A stretch of DNA of 34,820 bases from positions 1 through 34,820 of the forward strand of contig JAFZFZ010000075.1 of assembly GCA_017557005.1 (NCBI GenBank). The letters are read 5' to 3'. The notes under the pieces are model-generated. The model made no database searches and had not been told where the DNA came from. It worked only from the letters and a program-made list of their open reading frames with translations. A program made the position numbers and the translations under genes. Shown piece after piece: positions 8,207 through 17,646 of the stretch; the first letter of the stretch is position 1, and each line of letters opens with the position of its first letter. The DNA is from Bacteroidaceae bacterium. Its GTDB lineage: Bacteria > Bacteroidota > Bacteroidia > Bacteroidales > Bacteroidaceae.

Positions 8207-10306
8207 TTATGATATCGACGACCAGTTAACATTGGTCTTGCGCAAACGCTCAAGTTGTTGCCAAAATACCGCATTCTCCGGGAGGACTCCTTCTGGATCC
8301 TCATCCGTTATACGTTCTGCGATATTGCGCACATACCCCAGCAATTGGCCATCGCGAGCGATATTGGCTATCTTCAGATCAAAAGCAATTCCACTTTGTT
8401 GCGTACCTTCAAGATCACCAGGACCACGCAGTTTCAAATCAGCCTCGGCAATTTCAAATCCATCATTCGTACGCACCATGATTTCGAGGCGCTTCTTACT
8501 CTCTTCTGAGAGTTTGACTGAGGTCACGAGCACACAATACGACTGATCAGCCCCACGCCCCACTCTACCTCTGAGCTGATGCAATTGTGAAAGACCAAAG
8601 CGTTCGGCGTTTTCAATCACCATAACTGAAGCATTAGGCACATTTACCCCGACCTCAATAACAGTAGTTGCCACCATAATCTGCGTTTCACGACGTAAAA
8701 AGCGCTGCATCTCGGCATCCTTTTCTGCCGGTTTCATCTTTCCATGCACCATACTCACAGAACAATGAGGAAAGGCCTGACTAATTTGTTCATACCCCTC
8801 CTCCAAGTTCTTGAGATCCATCTTTTCACTCTCCTTTATAAGAGGGTACACTACATACACTTGACGCCCTTGCACTATTTGTCCCGCCATAAACTGGTAG
8901 AGTTGGGCCTGTCGGTTCCCATACTGATGAATTGTTTGGATTGGTTTACGTCCAGGAGGCAGTTCATCGATTACCGACACATCAAGATCACCATAAAGCG
9001 TCATCGCCAAAGTACGAGGTATCGGAGTCGCAGTCATCACCAAAACGTGTGGCGCAAAGTTATTTTTAGCCCATAATTTTGCACGTTGCGCTACACCAAA
9101 ACGATGCTGTTCATCAATAACAACAAAGCCAAGAGCCGAAAATTGCACAGTATCTTCAAGCACTGCATGCGTTGCAACAAGCAGATGTATATCACCTCGT
9201 ACAAGCCCCTCAAGTATTTCCTTCCGTTTCTTCCCCTTAACACTACCCGTGAGCAAAGCTACACGCACAGATAGTCCGTTTAGCATCTTTGTTAACGTTG
9301 CATAATGTTGTTCAGCCAAGATTTCCGTTGGCGCCATGATACACGCTTGATAACCGTTCCCTATAGCTATAAGCGAGGTCATCAATGCCACCAATGTCTT
9401 ACCACTACCCACATCACCTTGTAAAAGGCGATTCATCTGTCGCCCGCTATTCATATCGTGACGCATCTCACGAATCACACGTTTTTGCGCACCAGTCAAC
9501 TCAAAAGGAAGTTTTGTAGCATAAAACTCATTAAATAGTTCCCCTACCTTTGCAAAACACAACCCACGATACTTACGACGGCGATCCTTACAATAGCGCA
9601 AGATGCTAAGTTGCACATAAAAAAGTTCCTCAAACTTAAGTCGGTATTGAGCACGGCGAAGAATTTCCGGATCCTTAGGAAAATGAATCGCGTATAAAGC
9701 CTCTGCCAAAGGCATCAAATGATGCTCACGTACAAACGCCTCAGGTAAGGTTTCATCAACACGTGTGCGCTCAAGCAAAGCAAACAGATTCTCTTCGAGT
9801 TTCTGCATGGCATGCGAATTGAGCCCGCTACGTTTCATGCGCTCCGTTGTATTATAATGCGGCTGCAAACCCATAGAAGAGAGCGAAAGTTCTGAAGCCT
9901 TATCAATATCAGGATGAGCCACATTAATACGATCACCAAACATTGTCGGCTTTCCGAATACGATATACTCAACCCCAACAGGATAATTCTTTGGAATAAA
10001 CTTCGCGCCATTAAACCATACGAGATCTACCACTCCAGTACCATCGGAGAAATGAGCCACCAAGCGCATCTTTCGTCCCGTACCCGTAGTCTCATAACGA
10101 AGTATCTTGCCCTTAATCTGTATATAGGGCATATTACCGTCAATTTCGTGTATATAATAGAGGCGACTACGATCTACATACTTATAGGGGAAATTATAGA
10201 GCAAATCATGCATGGAACTTATGCCCAATTCCTTCGCCAGCAAGGCCGCCCGTTGCGGCCCCACACCAGGCAAATACTGTATGTCGCGAGTAGTCAAATC
10301 AAACAT
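8207..10306 (-). CDS. recG: ATP-dependent DNA helicase RecG
   Basis: RecG remodels stalled replication forks and Holliday junctions. The 699-aa protein shows the family layout: an N-terminal wedge and OB-fold region (about 1-170, with LPGVGPQRAALL at 12-23), a superfamily 2 helicase domain with Walker A GDVGSGKT at 297-304 and DEQH box at 398-401, and a second helicase domain with the RecG-specific TATPIPRTLAMTLYGDLDVSVIDELPPGR stretch and QLRGRVGRG motif VI. Length is normal. The ATG at 10306 gives the standard MFDLTTRDIQYLPGVG start. It follows metF with a gap of about 100 bases that shows no terminator. Confidence 0.97.
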   Translation of the reverse strand: MFDLTTRDIQYLPGVGPQRAALLAKELGISSMHDLLYNFPYKYVDRSRLYYIHEIDGNMPYIQIKGKILRYETTGTGRKMRLVAHFSDGTGVVDLVWFNGAKFIPKNYPVGVEYIVFGKPTMFGDRINVAHPDIDKASELSLSSMGLQPHYNTTERMKRSGLNSHAMQKLEENLFALLERTRVDETLPEAFVREHHLMPLAEALYAIHFPKDPEILRRAQYRLKFEELFYVQLSILRYCKDRRRKYRGLCFAKVGELFNEFYATKLPFELTGAQKRVIREMRHDMNSGRQMNRLLQGDVGSGKTLVALMTSLIAIGNGYQACIMAPTEILAEQHYATLTKMLNGLSVRVALLTGSVKGKKRKEILEGLVRGDIHLLVATHAVLEDTVQFSALGFVVIDEQHRFGVAQRAKLWAKNNFAPHVLVMTATPIPRTLAMTLYGDLDVSVIDELPPGRKPIQTIHQYGNRQAQLYQFMAGQIVQGRQVYVVYPLIKESEKMDLKNLEEGYEQISQAFPHCSVSMVHGKMKPAEKDAEMQRFLRRETQIMVATTVIEVGVNVPNASVMVIENAERFGLSQLHQLRGRVGRGADQSYCVLVTSVKLSEESKKRLEIMVRTNDGFEIAEADLKLRGPGDLEGTQQSGIAFDLKIANIARDGQLLGYVRNIAERITDEDPEGVLPENAVFWQQLERLRKTNVNWSSIS

Positions 10307-10408
10307 TACAACGTCCTTTATGAGTTAGCTGACAAAACTCGACATAAGAAGGCATGCTCCTTATATATCAATCACACAAGCGCCTCCTATATCAAACGAA
10401 TACACATC

Positions 10409-11362
10409 CTAATAAATTGCCTTTGCTACCTGCTTTACACTATCTGTTGCTGCCACCGTATAAAAGTGAAGACTTGGAACACCGCGCGCAATAAGTTCGC
10501 GACATTGAGCAATACACCACTCCACACCTAATTGACGCACCTGCTCCTCCGTCTTGCATTTGAGCACTTCAGTTGCAAGCGCTTGTGGAATGTCCACCTT
10601 AAATGTTTTAGGTATAATACTGAGTTGGCGAGCTGTCTTTAAAGGTTTTATCCCTGGAATAATCGGTATATTGATCCCTTCTGCACGAGCACGTTCCACA
10701 AAGCGGAAGTACTTCTCATTATCATAAAACAATTGCGTCACGGCATATTGAGCACCGGCTTTCACTTTCTCCTTCAACCAATATAAATCCATTTCTATAT
10801 TTGGCGACTCATCATGCTTCTCCGGATAACAAGCCACCCCATAAGAGAAGGGACGGCCGGGTTCTTTAATCGGCGTTCCGTCACAAAAGAATCCTTCGTT
10901 AAAACGATTTACCTGTGCTTGCAATTCAATGGCATGACTATACCCATTAAGAGTTGGGGTAAACACATTCTCATGCTTTGCCTTATCTCCTCGCAACAAC
11001 AACAAATCTGTAATTCCCAAAAACTGCAGGTCAAGCAGCACATATTCAGTTTCTTCACGAGTGAATCCACTACAAAGAATATGCGGCACCACTGTGATAT
11101 CGTAACGATTTTTGATCGCCGCTGCTACAGCAACTGTCCCGGGTCTACGACGTAGGGACACCTTATGAAAAACACCTTCTGGCGATTCTTGATAAACATA
11201 TTCGCTACGATGAGTCGTAATATTGATATATTTCGGATCAAATTCGCACAACTCATCTATTGAACGAAATAAGCCATCAATGCCAGTACCTTTGAGAGGT
11301 GGCAACACTTCAAAAGAGAAGGATGTATGCGCATTATTTTTTATAGAATCAATTGCGTGCAT
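10409..11362 (-). CDS. metF: Methylenetetrahydrofolate reductase
   Basis: MetF reduces 5,10-methylene-THF to 5-methyl-THF, the methyl donor for methionine synthesis. The 317-aa protein is a full-length FAD-binding TIM barrel. Visible hallmarks are FSFEVLPPLKG near residue 16, where the Glu is the catalytic acid, ITTHRSE near 48-54, LLLLRGDKAKHE around 136-147 and TQLFYDNEKYF near 214-224. It is the second gene after the 65-aa small protein, with a 38-base gap and no obvious promoter of its own, so the two may share a transcript. recG follows on the same strand. Confidence 0.96.
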   Translation of the reverse strand: MHAIDSIKNNAHTSFSFEVLPPLKGTGIDGLFRSIDELCEFDPKYINITTHRSEYVYQESPEGVFHKVSLRRRPGTVAVAAAIKNRYDITVVPHILCSGFTREETEYVLLDLQFLGITDLLLLRGDKAKHENVFTPTLNGYSHAIELQAQVNRFNEGFFCDGTPIKEPGRPFSYGVACYPEKHDESPNIEMDLYWLKEKVKAGAQYAVTQLFYDNEKYFRFVERARAEGINIPIIPGIKPLKTARQLSIIPKTFKVDIPQALATEVLKCKTEEQVRQLGVEWCIAQCRELIARGVPSLHFYTVAATDSVKQVAKAIY

Positions 11363-11400
11363 ATACCATTTCTAACCTTAAACTATCCGTACGATATATA

Positions 11401-11598
11401 TTAAACCTCCACAGGCTCAGCCCACAAGTCCCCCCAAACTCCACGACGAATAACAGGAGCATCAGCCTCTATATCCTCACTAGGGCTTTCATCACTACTT
11501 TCCGTATCTTCCAAATCCGGTGCAGACAAGATAAGCATCAACGGTTCCTCCTCGAGAACCATTACATGCATTTGTGGTTTAACATATTTTATTTTCAT
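11401..11598 (-). CDS. Small protein with RRGxWGDLW motif (65 aa)
   Basis: This 65-aa acidic protein (MKIKYVKPQM at the start) has no signal peptide and no recognised domain. Residues 29-48 are a Ser/Asp/Glu-rich linker, and residues 51-59 read RRGVWGDLW before a short EPVEV tail. The same N-terminal pattern and C-terminal motif occur in the 55-aa ORF at 17312-17479, so the two are homologous and the ORF is very likely real. A minus-strand TATCTTTG at 11677-11684 could serve as -7 element, giving a leader of about 70 bases, although no -33 box is visible. It lies 38 bases before metF. Function is unknown; a precursor peptide is one possibility, but no modifying enzyme is seen nearby. Confidence 0.7.
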   Translation of the reverse strand: MKIKYVKPQMHVMVLEEEPLMLILSAPDLEDTESSDESPSEDIEADAPVIRRGVWGDLWAEPVEV

Positions 11599-11676
11599 CG
11601 CCTTCTAAGCCTCCTAACAACATCTCACAACGAACGACTATGCATATTCTTTCATCGTTTATTCTATCTCAAGTTG

Positions 11677-11684
11677 CAAAGATA
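11677..11684 (-). promoter_or_regulatory. Possible -7 element for the 65-aa gene and metF
   Basis: TATCTTTG on the minus strand matches TAnnTTTG exactly. The position 19 bases upstream has no TTTG, so only the proximal half of the promoter is supported. Confidence 0.45.
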
Positions 11685-11815
11685 CACATTAATTCTTATA
11701 TTTTCCCCTTTTCCTATCAGAAACTGCAAAAACATAGAATATTCCTAGACCACAACAGACACTCTTGAGACGAGAAAAGCAAACCTCAAAAACATACGAT
11801 AGAATTCACAAATAC

Positions 11816-11853
11816 AAAAAAGACACAAGGGCCGCATCTAGATGCAGCCCTTG
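11816..11853 (-). terminator. Intrinsic terminator after the GH43/EEP gene
   Basis: On the minus strand a 13-position stem (CAAGGGC-GCATC type arms at 11841-11853 and 11826-11838, one mismatch) with a 2-base centre is followed by a six-T run at 11816-11821. It begins about 34 bases beyond the stop codon of the large gene. Confidence 0.85.
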
Positions 11854-11886
11854 TTTGCGAATTAATTGATAATGAAATATCACATA

Positions 11887-14800
11887 TTACTTTACAAGTA
11901 CCTTGCGGGTAGTGCCATCACTCATCAACAAGATATTAAGACCAGATTGTACCGACTCAACACGTATGCCATTGAGAGTAAAGATTGCTACCACTACAGG
12001 CTCAGCAACAAATTCTTCAGCCTCAACGCCGGTAGTTTCTCCCTCTTCGTCGGTTACTCCACGGCTTGTACCTGCAGCCTTGGCGAGCGCCTCGATGGCT
12101 GCAATCCATGCATCCACATCAACTATGGTAGCTGCACCTGCAGCAAGATTTACGACGTAAGCCTTTCGCGCCGCACGCAAGTTTGCCAGAGCGTTTTGCA
12201 CTGCAGATGTATTCTGATTTACAGCAGCAGATATATAGCTATCGGTAATTTTGTTGATACCGCTAATATATTCCGCACTTGAACCTTTGAATACAAGTTC
12301 CACATTATCCATCGCAAGAATGGTAGCTTTATTTGAACTTGTAGCGTTGATACCAAACTTCAACGTATTGGTTCCTGACAACGTCACATTCACACTAAGC
12401 GTCTTAGCCGCCTTGCCACTCTTTGTATTAATAGTTGTAGAGTTGCTGTTTGCAAAGAGAGTCACACCCGACACATCCTTCTCGCCCTTACCAATACCAA
12501 TAAAACCATTTGAATAGTAGTATGACATACATGACGCGCTCAATGTGTATGTTCCTTCGGGGAGATAATTAAGCGTCTTGCTGATACTGCTAGCGCCGCT
12601 CTTAGCAATACGTACATAAGGTACTGAGAAACCGCTACCATCAGCTGTTGATGTCCATGTAGTCCATGATCCTGATACCACCCAGTTTGATACATTATCA
12701 GCAATAGCGGGTATGCGTTCTGCCGTAATGCTCCACGGAGCATCGTTCGTGCTTCCAGTGGGCAGAGCCTCTTCTTCCTCGCTCTCAAGACCTTCGATAG
12801 CAAACATACCCTTCGTAGGCCACTCTTGATACAAGCGGCATGCTTCTTCTGCCGTAATAGCAATGGTTGTACCATGACGAGGAGTGAAGATGCTGGTATT
12901 AGCAGAATTGCATTTGTAAGTAAAGTTTGTCAAGTCGGTACTGGTGCAGTACTGATACATACCACTAGTGTAGCAGTCGTACATCAACACCCAAGTATTA
13001 GAATCAATCAATCGGAACACTCCAGAACCCTCTACAGCCACATCTGTTTGCTGCAAGTATTCATACTCAGGTGTCCACTCACCACGCAAAGTCTTTGCTG
13101 TAGCTTTTTGGATACCATTACCCTGTCCTTCAGTTTTGAAGAACATATGATACAAGCCATTGTAGTATACGATATCGGCATCGATAGTATTGTTTCCATC
13201 GTGATTATAAAGAACTTGAGGTTCTGTTAGCTCTGTAAAGTCCTCGTTGGCATACGAATAGTAGGTGATATAATTCTTTCCGCTCTCACCAATAGCATAG
13301 TATACCATATACTTATCCTCCTCGGGATCATAGATGGTCTGAGGAGCCCATACCTGAGTAAGAGAATTACGATCGAAACGGTGGGGCCATGCAGTGGGGA
13401 AGTCGATAGCCGAATGTGTCCAATTGATCATATCTTCTGAACGCAACAATACCAAACCGTCATTTGAGCTCCAGCCTTCATCTGAACGCATATCAGTAAC
13501 TACCATATAGAAGTAGCCATCCTCACCACGCAAGACATGCGGGTCGCGCACTGCCTTCTTGTTTGCGATATCTGAAGAGTTGATAATAGGTTCACCCTCG
13601 TTGAGCGGAGTATAATTATAACCATCTTCACTGAGAGCGAAGCAGATTTGTTCTTGCGATTGTGCATTTCCATTGAAATATGCGAAAAGATAATACTTCA
13701 ATGGCAATTTCTTGGCAAGATAGATATCAAATGCACGAGTAGCCTTTGCAGAACCCTTCGTAGCAGTCGCTGTCAATGTTACATGATACTTGTCATCAGA
13801 TGCTTGCTGCAACAATTCACCATTAGCATCAAGATATTTGGGAGCACTTGAACTCCATGTTATAACAGAGCCCTGCAAGCCCTTTGTAGGAAGATAGAGA
13901 TTGCTCATCAGATTATCAAGACGACCTTTAAGAACAATAGCCTCGAGATCCGCCTGCACACACAAATTATTATCAACCTCCGCCGGGACAGTTACCTCAA
14001 ACACCTTCTGTTCGCTTACGCCACCTTTTGTAAATGTTGCAGTAAGTTTCACTGTGGCATCAGACTTGCCAGCTGCCGGACGGGTTACTTTACCCGTTGC
14101 GCTCACTACCGAACTATTAGAAGAACTCCAAGTAACAGTTACACCATTCTCTTCAAGTACAGGCAAAAGAACATCCTCATACAACACTGTTGCATCAAGC
14201 GTCGTCTTAGCCATTACCGCAGCAATCTGCATTTTGTATAAAGCTGCATTCAGCGTATTGAGATCATCTACAAAGCCCGCAAGAGTAGCATCCTCTACCG
14301 CACCCTTATAGATTCGGAAATCATGATACATTGCGCCCTTGAGGTAAGCATCACCAACATAACAAGGACGACCGAGGTAGTTATATTCAGTAACGCCCAA
14401 CGCACTGGGATTGATTGAAACATTACCAGAAGACACCACCTTACCATCTACGAAGATTTCACCCTTACCATTGGCTTGACGATAAGTGATTGTATGCCAA
14501 TTTCCATCAGCAAAGGGAGATGCCGATACATATACACCCTGCTCAGTCTCCCAACGCTCAGCACTAATAGCATAGCGAGAATCAGTAGCACCTGCTCTAA
14601 AGAAGATACATCCGTTAGCATCAGCTGCGATATCTGCAGAGTTAGAGAAGGTATAGATAAAGTTTCCTGCGCCATCCAAAGAGGTCGTGGTCGGAATATA
14701 TACATTGGTAGAGATAGTAAAATTATTAAGTGTTGCAATCACTTCACCTACCGATGTACCCATATTAAAATAGCCGCTGTTTGTACCCAAAGAAAGCACA

Positions 14801-17160
14801 GGCATACCACCAAGAGTCGTCAATTCTGCATTATTGTACAATGTACCAGCATAATTTCCCACTACACTCTTTGTACCTTCAAATGTAAAGTGCACCATCA
14901 GCTCGGTAACCATAGCAGCAGTCCATTCTGCTTCATCATGCGCAGCACAAGCATTACTATATGCCTCATCTACCATTGCGCACAAAGCTATAGCATCAGC
15001 TTCTGTTGTGACCATACCATTATTATAACGATACATTACAGTAGAGATGTCGTATGCAGCCTGTCCCGCTTCATTGAGCAGAAGCACCTTAGCATAAGTT
15101 TCATTAACTTTTGCAACAACAGTCTGCTTATAAGCAATTGTAGGATCAGCAGGAGCCTTACCTGTTCCATAGAACATCAGACGAAAATCATCGAGACAAA
15201 TCCATGCACCCTTGGCCGAGCTTGATGTTGCAGGCTTACTAACTGTCAGTGTCACATCAGTCGCCGCAGAAAGACTTGCTGTTGCCGAAGCGAGATAGGT
15301 ATCATTATCGCGGAACATTGCAGCCACAGTAGCCATATCGGTACCGATGGAAGTACTTGTGTTCTGAGCCACAGCAATATTGGTCGAGCCAAACGAAACA
15401 ACCACATTACGTGTCTCATCCTGTTCTTTCTTGAACAAGCCACTGGGTTTATAGCGTGAACGATAGAATCCCTCAAATGAAACCTTATAGTTACCTACGG
15501 GAAGGGTTCCCAAAGCATGCTTAACAGTAACCGCACTGGTAGTGTTTGCCACCGCGGCCCATCCATAAGTAGAGGCTGTACCGCCATTATCGACACCGCC
15601 AAAAGAGAATCCGCTCCACTTGCTTGCATATCCTGCTTCAACCTCCATCTTGTCAAAATCAGCCGAAGGAAGCAACGGAGTGAAGTTGAAGGGATAGTCA
15701 GAACTTGCCTTTGCCATCTCACGGCGAATACCATCTGCTGTAAGGAATACCCAACGTTGGTTATCATCTGTTGTATTCTTGGCTACAGTCTTAAGGATGT
15801 TGCCTGCCTCAGCGGTGGCTGTAAGTACTCCATTACCACCCTCAATATAATATTGACATGTGCTACCCGATGCATTGACAGGCACAAGCACCCATGCATG
15901 ATTCTCGCTATCCATACCATCCATATAGGGATAATCAGAAGCTGTCAACTTATTACCACGGCTATTACCTACGGTTTCCAGAGCATACTTACCATCGCCA
16001 AGCGCTGTTGCGGTGAGCGGTGTGCCCGCATAGCCCGAAGTTGCCTGTGTCTGCCAAGTTGCACCAACCTTAATATATTTACCTGTTCCTACATTCATCA
16101 CATAGTAGCTATTGCCACTTATAACCTGTTCTCCCAACCATGTAGGCTTCACCACAGAACTACCAGCTTGTACATCAGCCAAGGTGTTGGTCTGCTCCTT
16201 CTCGGCTGCGGTAAGTGCTTTAGCCGTAGGATCTGTAACGGTAAAGTTTACAATGACAGGATAGTGGTCCGATACGCCAAACGATGTATTGTGCAAATAA
16301 CTATTTGCCTCGATAGTGAGTGACGACTCCGTATTGTTGATATAGAAAATCTTATCTACCACCTCACCCGTATTGTTATTGTAAGGAGCATTGTACCACA
16401 TCATTGCATCAGCACCATATGTAGGATAGACGCCCTTCCAAACCTTCTCAATCCATGCATCTTTGATGGTGAAGCGGCTATCAGCGTTGATTACATCAAT
16501 AAATCCGGTCTTCAACTGCTCGCGAGTATAGCGGCAATTGGTGTCACCTATAATAAGGATAGGGCGTTTGTTTTTAGTGCCCTTGATATAGGTAGCAAGT
16601 TGGGTAAGTTGCTTTTCACGGGCTGTAATATCACCACTACTACTACCTGCATCCATATGGAGTACATATACATCAACAACAACACCACTTGCAATGGTCA
16701 CAGCATAATAGCGGAATCCCTTTTCGATAAGACCATCGTTTCCATTATCCAATGTCCCATTGTAGGTATTCCACTCCACGCTCGTTTCGTTAGCAAATCC
16801 AGTATTACTTTTCTTAGCTACCAATAAACCGAGACCATCGGTACTATTTGACAATCCACTCACCGTACCTCCGTGAGTTGCTACATGATAATAGCTTGTC
16901 AAAGGAGCTGTCAACTCTGCGTGATAATTAAAATCTTCAGAAAGACCAACGATATCCCAATTTTGGTTTGCAATAGCGCCACCCATCAGTGTAGCACCGC
17001 TTGCGCCAGGAGCACCATCATTAACCGAAACTCCCAAAATACTCTCAGGCAATCCGTCTACATTAAGTGCTACCGCATTGAATGTATAGGATTGTTGCGC
17101 CACCATGTTCAACGCTGCGAAACATAGTGCAATAGTTGATAGAAAAACACGTTTTTTCAT
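11887..17160 (-). CDS. Secreted multidomain protein: EEP phosphodiesterase, LamG-like and GH43 domains
   Basis: The protein is about 1757 aa from the ATG at 17160, which gives a signal peptide (MKKRVFLSTIALCFAALNMVAQ); the open frame upstream precedes the promoter. Residues 24-307 form an endonuclease/exonuclease/phosphatase domain with E75, H168, D170, D206/N208 (IGDTN) and D298-H299 (SDHYP). Residues 345-475 look ricin-like and 490-665 like a carbohydrate-binding module. A LamG-like jelly roll spans about 755-955, then two Ig-like repeats (990-1148). A GH43 five-blade domain follows (1153-1445), with candidate base D1206 (VRDPH), pKa modulator D1327 and acid E1377 (VEGSG). A second binding module (1475-1626) leads to a sorting-type tail (IFTLNGIRV... 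to TRKVLVK). GH43 suggests an arabinan or xylan target; the phosphodiesterase substrate is unknown. Fusing these two hydrolases is unusual. Confidence 0.88.
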   Translation of the reverse strand: MKKRVFLSTIALCFAALNMVAQQSYTFNAVALNVDGLPESILGVSVNDGAPGASGATLMGGAIANQNWDIVGLSEDFNYHAELTAPLTSYYHVATHGGTVSGLSNSTDGLGLLVAKKSNTGFANETSVEWNTYNGTLDNGNDGLIEKGFRYYAVTIASGVVVDVYVLHMDAGSSSGDITAREKQLTQLATYIKGTKNKRPILIIGDTNCRYTREQLKTGFIDVINADSRFTIKDAWIEKVWKGVYPTYGADAMMWYNAPYNNNTGEVVDKIFYINNTESSLTIEANSYLHNTSFGVSDHYPVIVNFTVTDPTAKALTAAEKEQTNTLADVQAGSSVVKPTWLGEQVISGNSYYVMNVGTGKYIKVGATWQTQATSGYAGTPLTATALGDGKYALETVGNSRGNKLTASDYPYMDGMDSENHAWVLVPVNASGSTCQYYIEGGNGVLTATAEAGNILKTVAKNTTDDNQRWVFLTADGIRREMAKASSDYPFNFTPLLPSADFDKMEVEAGYASKWSGFSFGGVDNGGTASTYGWAAVANTTSAVTVKHALGTLPVGNYKVSFEGFYRSRYKPSGLFKKEQDETRNVVVSFGSTNIAVAQNTSTSIGTDMATVAAMFRDNDTYLASATASLSAATDVTLTVSKPATSSSAKGAWICLDDFRLMFYGTGKAPADPTIAYKQTVVAKVNETYAKVLLLNEAGQAAYDISTVMYRYNNGMVTTEADAIALCAMVDEAYSNACAAHDEAEWTAAMVTELMVHFTFEGTKSVVGNYAGTLYNNAELTTLGGMPVLSLGTNSGYFNMGTSVGEVIATLNNFTISTNVYIPTTTSLDGAGNFIYTFSNSADIAADANGCIFFRAGATDSRYAISAERWETEQGVYVSASPFADGNWHTITYRQANGKGEIFVDGKVVSSGNVSINPSALGVTEYNYLGRPCYVGDAYLKGAMYHDFRIYKGAVEDATLAGFVDDLNTLNAALYKMQIAAVMAKTTLDATVLYEDVLLPVLEENGVTVTWSSSNSSVVSATGKVTRPAAGKSDATVKLTATFTKGGVSEQKVFEVTVPAEVDNNLCVQADLEAIVLKGRLDNLMSNLYLPTKGLQGSVITWSSSAPKYLDANGELLQQASDDKYHVTLTATATKGSAKATRAFDIYLAKKLPLKYYLFAYFNGNAQSQEQICFALSEDGYNYTPLNEGEPIINSSDIANKKAVRDPHVLRGEDGYFYMVVTDMRSDEGWSSNDGLVLLRSEDMINWTHSAIDFPTAWPHRFDRNSLTQVWAPQTIYDPEEDKYMVYYAIGESGKNYITYYSYANEDFTELTEPQVLYNHDGNNTIDADIVYYNGLYHMFFKTEGQGNGIQKATAKTLRGEWTPEYEYLQQTDVAVEGSGVFRLIDSNTWVLMYDCYTSGMYQYCTSTDLTNFTYKCNSANTSIFTPRHGTTIAITAEEACRLYQEWPTKGMFAIEGLESEEEEALPTGSTNDAPWSITAERIPAIADNVSNWVVSGSWTTWTSTADGSGFSVPYVRIAKSGASSISKTLNYLPEGTYTLSASCMSYYYSNGFIGIGKGEKDVSGVTLFANSNSTTINTKSGKAAKTLSVNVTLSGTNTLKFGINATSSNKATILAMDNVELVFKGSSAEYISGINKITDSYISAAVNQNTSAVQNALANLRAARKAYVVNLAAGAATIVDVDAWIAAIEALAKAAGTSRGVTDEEGETTGVEAEEFVAEPVVVAIFTLNGIRVESVQSGLNILLMSDGTTRKVLVK

Positions 17161-17183
17161 AATTTTATATTTTTTAACAAACG

Positions 17184-17214
17184 CAAAGGTATAACTCTTC
17201 TTCGAATTTACAAA
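17184..17214 (-). promoter_or_regulatory. Promoter of the GH43/EEP gene
   Basis: The minus strand shows TTTG (17211-17214), exactly 19 bases, then TACCTTTG (17184-17191). Transcription would begin near 17177, about 17 bases before the ATG at 17160, which excludes the longer upstream reading frame. Confidence 0.87.
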
Positions 17215-17311
17215 ATTTCCACTTTTTTTTGTTACTTTAAGATAGCAAAACAAACCTCCTTCATCCATTTTTGTTATAAAACGCAGACAAAATGTAAGAA
17301 AGGAACAATGT

Positions 17312-17479
17312 ATGAAAAGAGAGTATATCAGCCCCACCGTGGAGGTTATACAAATCGAGATGGAGTTTATGATAGCCACCTCAGTTGGCACCCTGGAACT
17401 CTCCAACAACGACGTAAGCATGAGCAACGACCGCCGGGGTTCGTGGGGAGATCTTTGGAATCAATCCTCCACTCAATAA
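17312..17479 (+). CDS. Small protein with RRGxWGDLW motif (55 aa)
   Basis: This 55-aa ORF, below common length cut-offs, starts MKREYISPTVEV and carries RRGSWGDLW at residues 41-49 before a polar NQSSTQ tail. It pairs with the 65-aa protein at 11401-11598: both share MKxxY[IV]xP, a hydrophobic-plus-Glu segment to about residue 20, a variable polar middle and the same motif near the C-terminus. A strong terminator begins right at its stop codon, which supports a real transcription unit. It is divergent from the GH43/EEP gene across about 150 bases. I see no clear promoter. No signal peptide or known domain is visible and the function is unknown. A +1-frame ATG at 17308 opens an overlapping frame that I regard as spurious. 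Confidence 0.7.
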   Translation: MKREYISPTVEVIQIEMEFMIATSVGTLELSNNDVSMSNDRRGSWGDLWNQSSTQ

Positions 17480-17515
17480 AAAAGACAGAGGTGCCTCATG
17501 GCCCTCTGTCTTTTT
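17479..17515 (+). terminator. Intrinsic terminator after the 55-aa gene
   Basis: A-rich GACAGAG arm (to 17490) pairs with CTCTGTC (17504-17510) around a 13-base loop region and runs into TTTTT at 17511-17515. The A-run on the 5' side lets it act in both directions. Confidence 0.85.
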
Positions 17516-17646
17516 ATCAAAACGTATTTTTCTTCCATTAGATATACCGGCTATCAATATTTATATATACATTTGTATCGATTTACTTTCTACGACATAG
17601 ACAAGACACTATTGCCGAGAAGAAGATAATACATAATTTAGAACAA

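Noticed and set aside
15517..16323. A 268-codon open frame on the plus strand
   Set aside because: It is antisense to the EEP/GH43 gene, Cys/Ile/Ser-rich and without domain similarity; a shadow of the real gene.
17161..17427. Upstream extension of the large secreted protein (89 codons)
   Set aside because: It precedes the perfect promoter at 17184-17214, and the ATG at 17160 gives a clean signal peptide.
17308..17541. A 77-codon frame beginning MYEKRVYQP
   Set aside because: It overlaps the 55-aa RRGxWGDLW gene in another frame and runs through that gene's terminator.
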